DNA of 64,000 nt from Lampris incognitus. Its lineage: Eukaryota; Chordata; Actinopteri; Lampriformes; Lampridae. The stretch is taken from positions 89,501 to 153,500 of the forward strand of contig NC_079213.1 in the NCBI RefSeq assembly GCF_029633865.1, written 5' to 3'. A model generated the notes under the pieces. The model was given only the letters and a program-made list of their open reading frames with translations, made no database searches and was not told where the DNA came from. The position numbers were made by a program, and so were the translations under genes. Positions 20,971 through 33,800 of the stretch are shown one piece after another. Numbering within the stretch: position 1 is the first letter of the stretch; each line of letters opens with the position of its first letter.

Positions 20971-23251
20971 CAAGATGGCTCTTTCTACATGTTTCGCTTA
21001 AGGTATGGGTTTTATCAGCTCAGGCAGACAATCGCACAGAGAATACCAGAGCAACAGAGACTAACTCTTCGCAGTAGCCAAGCTAACAAGGGCAATGGCA
21101 TTTCTGATGGAAAGTACCAAGCTCCTCGGAGTGAAAGTCTTGGATAAAATTAATGGACGTTTCTTTTTATATGTTTCGCTTAGTGTAAGGGTTTTATCAG
21201 CTCAGGCAGACAATCGCAAAGAGAATACCACAGCAACAGAGAACAAGTCTTCGCAGTAGCCAGCTAATCACGGCAATGGCATTTCTGATGGAAAGCACCA
21301 AGCTTCTCGGAGTGAAAGTCTAGGATAAAATTAATGGACGTTTCTTTCTATATGTTTCGCTTAGTGTAAGGGTTTTATCAGCTCAGGCAGACAATCGCAC
21401 AGCAACAGAGACGAATTCTTCGCAGTAGCCAAGCTAACCACGGCAATGGCATTTCTGATGGAAAGTACCAAGCTTCTCAGAGTGAAAGTCTTGGATAAAA
21501 TTAAGGGACGGCCCTATGTTTCGCTTAGTGCAACGGTTTTATCAGCTCAGGCAGACAATCGCACAGAGAATACCACAGCAACAGAAACTAACTCTTCGCA
21601 GTAGCCAAGCTAACCACAGCAATGGCATTTCTGATGGAAGGACCAAGCTTCTCGAAGCGAAAGTTTTAGATAAAATTACTGGACGGCTCTTTCTATGTTT
21701 CGCTTAGGGTAAGGGTTTTATCAGCTCAGGCAGACAATCGCACAAAGAATACCACAGCAACAGAGACGAACTCTTCGCAGTAGCCAAGCTAAGCACGGCA
21801 ATAGTATTTCTGATGGAAAGTACTAAGCTTCTCGGAGTGAAAGTTTTGGATAAAATTAATGGACGTTTCTTTCTATAGGTTTCGCTTAGTGTAAGGGTTT
21901 TATCAGCTCAGGCAGACAAATCGCACAGAGAATACCACAGCAACAGAGACGAACTCTTCGCAGTAGCCAAGCTAACCACGGCAATGGCATTTCTGATGGA
22001 AGGACCAAGCTTCTCGAAGCGAAAGTTTTAGATAAAATTACTGGACGGCTCTTTCTATAGGTTTCGCTTAGTGTAAGGGTTTTATCAGCTCAGACAGACA
22101 ATCGCACAGAGAATACCACAGCAACAGAGACGAACTCTTCGCAGTAGCCAAGCTAACCACAGCAATGGCATTTCTGATGGAAGGACCAAGCTTCTCGAAG
22201 CGAAAGTTTTAGATAAAATTACTGGACGGCTCTTTCTATGTTTCGCTTAGGGTAAGGGTTTTATCAGCTGAGGCAGACAATCGCACAGAGAATACCACAG
22301 CAACAGAGACTAACTCTCTGCAGTAGCCAAGCTAACCACGCCAATAGTATTTCTGATGGAAAGTACCAAGCTTCTCGGAGTGAAAGTCTTGGATAGAATT
22401 AATGGACGGCTCTTTTTATATGTTTCGCTTAGTGTAAGGGTTTCATCAGCTCAGGCAGACAATCGCACAGCAACAGAGATTAACTCTTCGCAGTAGCCAA
22501 TGCTAACCACGGCAATGGCATTTCTGATGGAAAGTACCAAGCTTCTCAGAGTGAAAGTCTTGGATAAAATTAAGGGACGGCCCTTTCTATGTTTCGCTTA
22601 GTGCAAGGGTTTTATCAGCTCAGGCAGACAATCGCACAGAGAATACCACAGCAACAGAAACTAACTCTTCGCAGTAGCCAAGCTAACCACGGCAATGGAA
22701 TTCTGATGTAAAGAACCAAGCTTCTCGGAGTGAAAGTCTTGGATAAAATTAATGGACGGCTCTTTCGATATGTTTCGCTTAGTGTAAGGGTTTTATCAGC
22801 TCAGGCAGACAATCGCACAGAGAATACCACAGTAATAGAGCCAAACTCTTCACAGCAGCCAAGCCAACCACGGTAATGGCATTTCTGATGGATAATATTG
22901 AGCTTCTCGGAGTGAAAGTTAAGGGTTGAATGCCCTGGCCAGCGCGTGTCACTAGAGTGCCTACGCCAGTCCTGGCTTAGATATATCCCCAGAATTAGGG
23001 TTATGGATATGGATAGAGTTTGATGGATTAAGGATACGGTAAATTTGGATGTTTCTTCTTTACAATTCACCTCCCATCTTGATTAGTTTACCCTGCTTTA
23101 AGCTTGGAAAGTTATTGGTGGGGTTTAGAGTAATATAAGCTTTTTTTTGAAGTAGTCTGCTATTGCAATTTAATGTTTTTAGGGTAAGGGTTAGGACTAA
23201 GGTTTAGGTCTGGATAAAACTGGTGGATTTCTCAAATGTTCCCCCTTTTTA

Positions 23252-23291
23252 ACCCCTCAGAATGCGCTCCTTCCTCGAAGCTCCCATAAAG
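23252..23291 (-). pseudogene. U3: U3 3'-terminal 40-nt remnant in B unit 7
   Basis: Same breakpoint; second subtype. Confidence 0.67.
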
Positions 23292-23313
23292 AAGCAAAAA
23301 AAAAACAAAAACA

Positions 23314-23666
23314 AATGTTGAATGAGCTATCCGTTAATTTTATCCAAACCTTTCACACCGAGAAGCTCTGTACTTTCCATCAGAAATGCCTGCAGTGGTT
23401 AGCTTGGCAACCGCCAAAACAGTCTGTTACTATGGTATTCTTTGTGGGATTAATTCTTAGCAGGAGTCAAGCTAACCACGAAAATGGCATTTCTGATGGG
23501 AAATACTGAGTGTCTTGGAGCTTTCGTTTTGTACACAATTAACAGATGGCTCTTTCTACATTTTAAAGGGTTGGGATAGATTTAGTATAACGGTTTTATC
23601 TGCACAGGCAGACAGTCTCTGTTGCTGACCATAACCCTACACCAACCCTGACTGAAAAATATAGAA
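23314..23666. repeat. Inverted/direct composite module in B unit 7
   Basis: Third version: TTCTTAGCAGGAGTCAAG at the centre and GGAGCTTTCGTTTTGTACAC in the direct arm, shared with units 8-10. Confidence 0.85.
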
Positions 23667-26600
23667 CAAGATGGCTCTTTCTACATGTTTCGCTTAGGGT
23701 ATGGGTTTTATCAGCTCAGGCAGACAATCGCAAAGAGAATACCACAGCAACAGACACCAAGTCTTGGCAATAGCCAAGCTAACCTTGACAATGGCATTTG
23801 TGATGGAAAGTACCAAGCTTCTCAGAGTGAAAGTCTTGGATAAAATTAATGGACGTTTCTTTCTATAGGTTTCGCTTAGTGTAAGGGTTTTATCAGCTCA
23901 GGCAGACAATCGCACAGAGAATACCACAGCAACAGAGACGAACTCTTCGCAGCAGCCAAGCTAACCACAGCAATGGCATTTCTGATGGAAGGACCAAGCT
24001 TCTCGAAGCGAAAGTTTTAGATAAAATTACTGGACGGCTCTTTCTATGTTTCGCTTAGGGTAAGGGTTTTATCAGCTCAGGCAGACAATCGCACAGAGAA
24101 TACCACAGCAACAGAGACGAACTCTTCGCAGTAGCCAAGCTAACCACGCCAATAGTATTTGATGGAAAGTACCAAGCTTCTCGGAGTGAAAGTCTTGGAT
24201 AAAATTAATGGACGTTTCTTTTTATATGTTTCGCTTAGTGTAAGGGTTTTATCAGCTCAGGCAGACAATCGCAAAGAGAATACCACAGCAACAGAGACCA
24301 AGTCTTCGCAATAGCCAAGCTAACCATGACAATGGCATTTGTGATGGAAAGTACCAAGCTTCTCGGAGTGAAAGTCTTGGATAAAATTAATGGACGTTTC
24401 TTTCTATAGGTTTCGCTTAGTGTAAGGGTTTTATCAGCTCAGGCAGACAATCGCACAGAGAATACCACAGCAACAGAGACGAACTCTTCGCAGTAGCCAA
24501 GCTAACCACAGCAATGGCATTTCTGATGGAAGGACCAAGCTTCTCGAAGCGAAAGTTTTAGATAAAATTACTGGACGGCTCTTTATGTTTCGCTTAGGGT
24601 AAGGGTTTTATCAGCTGAGGCAGACAATCGCACAGAGAATACCACAGCAACAGAGACTAACTCTCTGCAGTAGCCAAGCTAACCACGCCAATAGTATTTC
24701 TGATGGAAAGTACCAAGCTTCTCGGAGTGAAAGTCTTGGATAGAATTAATGGACGGCTCTTTTTATATGTTTCGCTTAGTGTAAGGGTTTCATCAGCTCA
24801 GGCAGACAATCGCACAGAGAATACCACAGCAACAGAGATGAACTCTTCGCAGTAGCCAAGCTAACCACGGCAATTCTGATGGAAAGTACCAAGCTTCTCG
24901 GAGTTAAAGTCTTGGATAAAATTAATGGACGTTTCTTTCTATATGTTTCGCTTAGTGTAAGGGTTTTATCAGCTCAGGCAGACAATCGCACAGCAACAGA
25001 GACCAACTCTTCGCAGAAGCCAAGCTAACCACGGCAATGGCATTTCTAATGGAAAGTACCAAGCTTCTCGGAGTGAAAGTCTTGGATAAAATTAATGGAC
25101 GGCTCTTTATGTTTCGCTTAGTGTAAGGGTTTTATCAGCTCAGGCAGACAATCGCACAGAGAATACCACAACAACAGAGACGAACTCTTCGCAGTAGCCA
25201 AGCTAACCACGGCAATGGCATTTCTGATGGAAAGTACCTAGCTAATCGGAGTGAAAGTTTTGGATAAAATTAATGGACAGCTCTTTCTACATGTTTCGCT
25301 TAGCGTTAAGGTTTTATCAGCTCAGGCAGTCAATCGCACAGAGAATACCACAGCAACAGAGACGAACTCTTCGCAGTAGCCAAGCTAACCACGGCAATGG
25401 CATTTCTGATGGAAAGTACCAAGCTTCTCGGAGTGAAAGTCTTGGATATAATTAATGGACGGCTCTTTATGTTTCGCTTAGTGTAAGGGTTTTATCAGCT
25501 CAGGCAGACAATCGCACAGAGAATACCACAGCAACATACTAACTCTTCGCAGTAGCCAAGCTAACCACGGCAATGGCATTTCTGATGGAAAGTACCAAAC
25601 TTCTCACAGTAAAGGTTTTGGATAAAATTACTGGACGTTTCTTTCTATACGTTTCGCTTCGTGTAAGGGTTTTATTAGCTCAGACAGACAATCGCACAGA
25701 GAATACCACAGCAACAGAGACCAACTCTTTGTAGTAGCCAAGCTAACTATTGCAATGGCATTCCTGATGGAAAGTATCAAGTTTCTTGCAGTGAAAGTTT
25801 TGGATAAAATTAATGAACGGCTATTCTACATATTTCACTTACAGTAAGGGTTTTATATGTTCAGTCGGACAATCCCGCAGAAATACAATAGCAACAGAAA
25901 CTAACTCTTCGTGGAAGCGAAGCAAACCAAGGCAATGTCATTACTGAGGAAAAGTATCAAGATTCTCTGAGTGAAAGTTTTGGATAAAATTACTGGACAG
26001 CTCTTTCCACATATTTCGCTTAGTGTAAGGGTTTTATCAGCTTAGGCAGACAATGACGCAGAGAATACCACAGCAACAGAGATGAGCTCTTCGCAGTAGC
26101 CTAGCTAACCACGGCAACGGCTTTTCTGATGGAAAGTACCAAGCTTCTCGGAGTGAAAGTTTTGGATAAAATTAATGGACAGCTCTTTCTACATGTTTCG
26201 CTTAGCGTTAGGGTTTTATCAGCTCAGGCAGTCAATCGCACAGAGAATACCACAGCAACAGAGACGAACTCTTCGCAGTAGCCAAGCTAACCACGGCAAT
26301 GGCATTTCTGATGGAAAGTACCAAGCTTCTCGGAGTGAAAGACTTGGATAAAATTAATGGACGGCTCTTTCTAGGCTTCGCTTAGTTTAAGGGTTTTATC
26401 AGCTCAGGCACACAATCGCACAGAGAATACCACAGCAACAGAGACGAACTCTTCGCAGTAGCCAAGCTAACCACGGTAATGGCATTTCTGATGGATAATA
26501 TTGAGCTTCTCGGAGTGAAAGTTAAGGGTTGAATGCCCTGGCCAGCGCGTGTCACCAGAGTGCCTCCGCCAGTCCTGGCTTAGATATATCCCCAGAATTA

Positions 26601-26854
26601 GGGTTATGGATGTGGATAGAGTTTGATGGATTAAGGATACGGTAAATTTGGATGTTTCTTCTTTACAATTCACCTCCCATCTTGATTAGTTTACCCTGCT
26701 TTAAGCTTGGAAAGTTATTGGTGGGGTTTAGAGTAATAGAAGCTTTTTTTTGAAGTAGTCTGCTATTGCAATTTAATGTTTTTAGGGTAAGGGTTAGGAC
26801 TAAGGTTTAGGTCTGGATAAAACTGGTGGATTTCTCAAATGTTCCCCCTTTTTA

Positions 26855-26894
26855 ACCCCTCAGAATGCGCTCCTTCCTCGAAGCTCCCATAAAG
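26855..26894 (-). pseudogene. U3: U3 3'-terminal 40-nt remnant in B unit 8
   Basis: Same breakpoint; second subtype. Confidence 0.67.
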
Positions 26895-26915
26895 AAGCAA
26901 AAAAAAAAAAAAACA

Positions 26916-27268
26916 AATGTTGAATGAGCTATCCGTTAATTTTATCCAAACCTTTCACACCGAGAAGCTCTGTACTTTCCATCAGAAATGCCTGCAGTGG
27001 TTAGCTTGGCAACCGCCAAAACAGTCTGTTACTATGGTATTCTTTGTGGGATTAATTCTTAGCAGGAGTCAAGCTAACCACGAAAATGGCATTTCTGATG
27101 GGAAATACTGAGTGTCTTGGAGCTTTCGTTTTGTACACAATTAACAGATGGCTCTTTCTACATTTTAAAGGGTTGGGATAGATTTAGTATAACGGTTTTA
27201 TCTGCACAGGCAGACAGTCTCTGTTGCTGACCATAACCCTACACCAACCCTGACTGAAAAATATAGAA
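26916..27268. repeat. Inverted/direct composite module in B unit 8
   Basis: Same version as unit 7; only the A-rich linker in front differs (15-A run instead of an A/C mix). Confidence 0.85.
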
Positions 27269-30200
27269 CAAGATGGCTCTTTCTACATGTTTCGCTTAGG
27301 GTATGGGTTTTATCAGCTCAGGCAGACAATCGCAAAGAGAATACCACAGCAACAGACACCAAGTCTTCGCAATAGCCAAGCTAACCTTGACAATGGCATT
27401 TGTGATGGAAAGTACCAAGCTTCTCAGAGTGAAAGTCTTGGATAAAATTAATGGACGTTTCTTTCTATAGGTTTCGCTTAGTGTAAGGGTTTTATCAGCT
27501 CAGGCAGACAATCGCACAGAGAATACCACAGCAACAGAGACGAACTCTTCGCAGTAGCCAAGCTAACCACAGCAATGGCATTTCTGATGGTAGGACCAAG
27601 CTTCTCGAAGCGAAAGTTTTAGATAAAATTACTGGACGGCTCTTTCTATGTTTCGCTTAGGGTAAGGGTTTTATCAGCTCAGGCAGACAATCGCACAGAG
27701 AATACCACAGCAACAGAGACGAACTCTTCGCAGTAGCCAAGCTAACCACGCCAATAGTATTTGATGGAAAGTACCAAGCTTCTCGGAGTGAAAGTCTTGG
27801 ATAAAATTAATGGACGTTTCTTTTTATATGTTTCGCTTAGTGTAAGGGTTTTATCAGCTCAGGCAGACAATCGCAAAGAGAATACCACAGCAACAGAGAC
27901 CAAGTCTTCGCAATAGCCAAGCTAACCATGACAATGGCATTTGTGATGGAAAGTACCAAGCTTCTCGGAGTGAAAGTCTTGGATAAAATTAATGGACGTT
28001 TCTTTCTATAGGTTTCGCTTAGTGTAAGGGTTTTATCAGCTCAGGCAGACAATCGCACAGAGAATACCACAGCAACAGAGACGAACTCTTCGCAGTAGCC
28101 AAGCTAACCACAGCAATGGCATTTCTGATGGAAGGACCAAGCTTCTCGAAGCGAAAGTTTTAGATAAAATTACTGGACGGCTCTTTATGTTTCGCTTAGG
28201 GTAAGGGTTTTATCAGCTGAGGCAGACAATCGCACAGAGAATACCACAGCAACAGAGACTAACTCTCTGCAGTAGCCAAGCTAACCACGCCAATAGTATT
28301 TCTGATGGAAAGTACCAAGCTTCTCGGAGTGAAAGTCTTGGATAGAATTAATGGACGGCTCTTTTTATATGTTTCGCTTAGTGTAAGGGTTTCATCAGCT
28401 CAGGCAGACAATCGCACAGAGAATACCACAGCAACAGAGATGAACTCTTCGCAGTAGCCAAGCTAACCACGGCAATTCTGATGGAAAGTACCAAGCTTCT
28501 CGGAGTTAAAGTCTTGGATAAAATTAATGGACGTTTCTTTCTATATGTTTCGCTTAGTGTAAGGGTTTTATCAGCTCAGGCAGACAATCGCACAGCAACA
28601 GAGACCAACTCTTCGCAGAAGCCAAGCTAACCACGGCAATGGCATTTCTAATGGAAAGTACCAAGCTTCTCGGAGTGAAAGTCTTGGATAAAATTAATGG
28701 ACGGCTCTTTATGTTTCGCTTAGTGTAAGGGTTTTATCAGCTCAGGCAGACAATCGCACAGAGAATACCACAACAACAGAGACGAACTCTTCGCAGTAGC
28801 CAAGCTAACCACGGCAATGGCATTTCTGATGGAAAGTACCTAGCTAATCGGAGTGAAAGTTTTGGATAAAATTAATGGACAGCTCTTTCTACATGTTTCG
28901 CTTAGCGTTAAGGTTTTATCAGCTCAGGCAGTCAATCGCACAGAGAATACCACAGCAACAGAGACGAACTCTTCGCAGTAGCCAAGCTAACCACGGCAAT
29001 GGCATTTCTGATGGAAAGTACCAAGCTTCTCGGAGTGAAAGTCTTGGATATAATTAATGGACGGCTCTTTATGTTTCGCTTAGTGTAAGGGTTTTATCAG
29101 CTCAGGCAGACAATCGCACAGAGAATACCACAGCAACATACTAACTCTTCGCAGTAGCCAAGCTAACCACGGCAATGGCATTTCTGATGGAAAGTACCAA
29201 ACTTCTCACAGTAAAGGTTTTGGATAAAATTACTGGACGTTTCTTTCTATACGTTTCGCTTCGTGTAAGGGTTTTATTAGCTCAGACAGACAATCGCACA
29301 GAGAATACCACAGCAACAGAGACCAACTCTTTGTAGTAGCCAAGCTAACTATTGCAATGGCATTCCTGATGGAAAGTATCAAGTTTCTTGCAGTGAAAGT
29401 TTTGGATAAAATTAATGAACGGCTATTCTACATATTTCACTTACAGTAAGGGTTTTATATGTTCAGTCGGACAATCCCGCAGAAATACAATAGCAACAGA
29501 AACTAACTCTTCGTGGAAGCGAAGCAAACCAAGGCAATGTCATTACTGAGGAAAAGTATCAAGATTCTCTGAGTGAAAGTTTTGGATAAAATTACTGGAC
29601 AGCTCTTTCCACATATTTCGCTTAGTGTAAGGGTTTTATCAGCTTAGGCAGACAATGACGCAGAGAATACCACAGCAACAGAGATGAGCTCTTCGCAGTA
29701 GCCTAGCTAACCACGGCAACGGCTTTTCTGATGGAAAGTACCAAGCTTCTCGGAGTGAAAGTTTTGGATAAAATTAATGGACAGCTCTTTCTACATGTTT
29801 CGCTTAGCGTTAGGGTTTTATCAGCTCAGGCAGTCAATCGCACAGAGAATACCACAGCAACAGAGACGAACTCTTCGCAGTAGCCAAGCTAACCACGGCA
29901 ATGGCATTTCTGATGGAAAGTACCAAGCTTCTCGGAGTGAAAGACTTGGATAAAATTAATGGACGGCTCTTTCTAGGCTTCGCTTAGTTTAAGGGTTTTA
30001 TCAGCTCAGGCACACAATCGCACAGAGAATACCACAGCAACAGAGACGAACTCTTCGCAGTAGCCAAGCTAACCACGGTAATGGCATTTCTGATGGATAA
30101 TATTGAGCTTCTCGGAGTGAAAGTTAAGGGTTGAATGCCCTGGCCAGCGCGTGTCACCAGAGTGCCTCCGCCAGTCCTGGCTTAGATATATCCCCAGAAT

Positions 30201-30456
30201 TAGGGTTATGGATGTGGATAGAGTTTGATGGATTAAGGATACGGTAAATTTGGATGTTTCTTCTTTACAATGCACCTCCCATCTTGATTAGTTTACCCTG
30301 CTTTAAGCTTGGAAAGTTATTGGTGGGGTTTAGAGTAATAGAAGCTTTTTTTTGAAGTAGTCTGCTATTGCAATTTAATGTTTTTAGGGTAAGGGTTAGG
30401 ACTAAGGTTTAGGTCTGGATAAAACTGGTGGATTTCTCAAATGTTCCCCCTTTTTA

Positions 30457-30496
30457 ACCCCTCAGAATGCGCTCCTTCCTCGAAGCTCCCATAAAG
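30457..30496 (-). pseudogene. U3: U3 3'-terminal 40-nt remnant in B unit 9
   Basis: Same breakpoint; second subtype. Confidence 0.67.
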
Positions 30497-30518
30497 AAGC
30501 AAAAAAAAAACAAAAACA

Positions 30519-30871
30519 AATGTTGAATGAGCTATCCGTTAATTTTATCCAAACCTTTCACACCGAGAAGCTCTGTACTTTCCATCAGAAATGCCTGCAG
30601 TGGTTAGCTTGGCAACCGCCAAAACAGTCTGTTACTATGGTATTCTTTGTGGGATTAATTCTTAGCAGGAGTCAAGCTAACCACGAAAATGGCATTTCTG
30701 ATGGGAAATACTGAGTGTCTTGGAGCTTTCGTTTTGTACACAATTAACAGATGGCTCTTTCTACATTTTAAAGGGTTGGGATAGATTTAGTATAACGGTT
30801 TTATCTGCACAGGCAGACAGTCTCTGTTGCTGACCATAACCCTACACCAACCCTGACTGAAAAATATAGAA
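30519..30871. repeat. Inverted/direct composite module in B unit 9
   Basis: Same version as units 7 and 8. Confidence 0.85.
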
Positions 30872-33800
30872 CAAGATGGCTCTTTCTACATGTTTCGCTT
30901 AGGGTATGGGTTTTATCAGCTCAGGCAGACAATCGCAAAGAGAATACCACAGCAACAGACACCAAGTCTTCGCAATAGCCAAGCTAACCTTGACAATGGC
31001 ATTTGTGATGGAAAGTACCAAGCTTCTCAGAGTGAAAGTCTTGGATAAAATTAATGGACGTTTCTTTCTATAGGTTTCGCTTAGTGTAAGGGTTTTATCA
31101 GCTCAGGCAGACAATCGCACAGAGAATACCACAGCAACAGAGACGAACTCTTCGCAGTAGCCAAGCTAACCACAGCAATGGCATTTCTGATGGAAGGACC
31201 AAGCTTCTCGAAGCGAAAGTTTTAGATAAAATTACTGGACGGCTCTTTCTATGTTTCGCTTAGGGTAAGGGTTTTATCAGCTCAGGCAGACAATCGCACA
31301 GAGAATACCACAGCAACAGAGACGAACTCTTCGCAGTAGCCAAGCTAACCACGCCAATAGTATTTGATGGAAAGTACCAAGCTTCTCGGAGTGAAAGTCT
31401 TGGATAAAATTAATGGACGTTTCTTTTTATATGTTTCGCTTAGTGTAAGGGTTTTATCAGCTCAGGCAGACAATCGCAAAGAGAATACCACAGCAACAGA
31501 GACCAAGTCTTCGCAATAGCCAAGCTAACCATGACAATGGCATTTGTGATGGAAAGTACCAAGCTTCTCGGAGTGAAAGTCTTGGATAAAATTAATGGAC
31601 GTTTCTTTCTATAGGTTTCGCTTAGTGTAAGGGTTTTATCAGCTCAGGCAGACAATCGCACAGAGAATACCACAGCAACAGAGACGAACTCTTCGCAGTA
31701 GCCAAGCTAACCACAGCAATGGCATTTCTGATGGAAGGACCAAGCTTCTCGAAGCGAAAGTTTTAGATAAAATTACTGGACGGCTCTTTCTATGTTTCGC
31801 TTAGGGTAAGGGTTTTATCAGCTGAGGCAGACAATCGCACAGAGAATACCACAGCAACAGAGACTAACTCTCTGCAGTAGCCAAGCTAACCACGCCAATA
31901 CTATTTCTGATGGAAAGTACCAAGCTTCTCGGAGTGAAAGTCTTGGATAGAATTAATGGACGGCTCTTTTTATATGTTTCGCTTAGTGTAAGGGTTTCAT
32001 CAGCTCAGGCAGACAATCGCACAGAGAATACCACAGCAACAGAGATGAACTCTTCGCAGTAGCCAAGCTAACCACGGCAATTCTGATGGAAAGTACCAAG
32101 CTTCTCGGAGTTAAAGTCTTGGATAAAATTAATGGACGTTTCTTTCTATATGTTTCGCTTAGTGTAAGGGTTTTATCAGCTCAGGCAGACAATCGCACAG
32201 CAACAGAGACCAACTCTTCGCAGAAGCCAAGCTAACCACGGCAATGGCATTTCTAATGGAAAGTACCAAGCTTCTCGGAGTGAAAGTCTTGGATAAAATT
32301 AATGGACGGCTCTTTATATTTCGCTTAGTGTAAGGGTTTTATCAGCTCAGGCAGACAATCGCACAGAGAATACCACAACAACAGAGACGAACTCTTCGCA
32401 GTAGCCAAGCTAACCACGGCAATGGCATTTCTGATGGAAAGTACCTAGCTAATCGGAGTGAAAGTTTTGGATAAAATTAATGGACAGCTCTTTCTACATG
32501 TTTCGCTTAGCGTTAAGGTTTTATCAGCTCAGGCAGTCAATCGCACAGAGAATACCACAGCAACAGAGACGAACTCTTTGCAGTAGCCAAGCTAACCACG
32601 GCAATGGCATTTCTGATGGAAAGTACCAAGCTTCTCGGAGTGAAAGTCTTGGATATAATTAATGGACGGCTCTTTATGTTTCGCTTAGTGTAAGGGTTTT
32701 ATCAGCTCAGGCAGACAATCGCACAGCAACAGAGACCAACTCTTCGCAGTAGCCAAGCTAACCACGGCAATGGCATTTCTGATGGAAAGTACCAAACTTC
32801 TCACAGTAAAGGTTTTGGATAAAATTACTGGACGTTTCTTTCTATACGTTTCGCTTAGTGTAAGGGTTTTATTAGCTCAGACAGACAATCGCACAGAGAA
32901 TACCACAGCAACAGAGACCAACTCTTTGTAGTAGCCAAGCTAACTATTGCAATGGCATTCCTGATGGAAAGTATCAAGTTTCTTGCAGTGAAAGTTTTGG
33001 ATAAAATTAATGAACGGCTATTCTACATATTTCACTTACAGTAAGGGTTTTATATGTTCAGTCGGACAATCCCGCAGAAATACAATAGCAACAGAAACTA
33101 ACTCTTCGTGGAAGCGAAGCAAACCAAGGCAATGTCATTACTGAGGAAAAGTATCAAGATTCTCTGAGTGAAAGTTTTGGATAAAATTACTGGACAGCTC
33201 TTTCCACATATTTCGCTTAGTGTAAGGGTTCTATCAGCTTAGGCAGACAATGACACAGAGAATACCACAGCAACAGAGATGAGCTCTTCGCAGTAGCCTA
33301 GCTAACCACGGCAACGGCATTTCTGATGGAAAGTACCAAGCTTCTCGGAGTGAAAGTTTTGGATAAAATTAATGGACAGCTCTTTCTACATGTTTCGCTT
33401 AGTGTAAGGGTTTTATCAGCTCAGGCAGACAATGACACAGAGAATACCACAGCAACAGAGACGAACTCTTCGCAGTAGCCAAGCTAACCACGGCAATGGC
33501 ATTTCTGATGGAAAGTACCAAGCTTCTCGGAGTGAAAGACTTGGATAAAATTAATGGACGGCTCTTTCTAGGCTTCGCTTAGTTTAAGGGTTTTATCAGC
33601 TCAGTCAGACAATCGCACAGAGAATACCACAGCAACAGACACCAAGTCTTCGCAATAGCCAAGCTAACCTTGACAATGGCATTTGTGATGGAAAGTACCA
33701 AGCTTCTCGGAGTGAAAGTCTTGGATAAAATTAATGGACGTTTCTTTCTATAGGTTTCGCTTAGTGTAAGGGTTTTATCAGCTCAGGCAGACAATCGCAC

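Larger units (their letters stand above)
20225..22923 (+). repeat. B-type higher-order unit 6 (2696-2699 bp class)
   Basis: The spacer changes to the second B subtype (GCCCTGGCCAGCGCGTGTC, ATATATCCCCAGAATTAGGG, TTTTTTTTGAAGTAGTC, remnant AATGCGCTCC), used by units 6-10. The monomer block of about 11 copies matches unit 5. Confidence 0.88.
22924..26526 (+). repeat. B-type higher-order unit 7 (3603 bp)
   Basis: About 16 monomers, five more than units 3-6. Its block holds new members such as CAATAGCCAAGCTAACC with GGCATTTGTGATGG and, from about 25,590, the three-monomer cassette (CAAACTTCTCACAG; TATTGCAATGGCATTCC; GGAAGCGAAGCAAACC) that later dominates the right domain. Confidence 0.9.
26527..30128 (+). 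repeat. B-type higher-order unit 8 (3602 bp)
   Basis: Nearly identical to unit 7 along its whole length, including the three-monomer cassette near 29,190-29,600. Confidence 0.9.

Noticed and set aside
25915-25935. Possible CENP-B box (TTCG....A..CGGG) at TTCGTGGAAGCGAAG
   Set aside because: The second half reads GAAG instead of CGGG, so the essential core is not matched.
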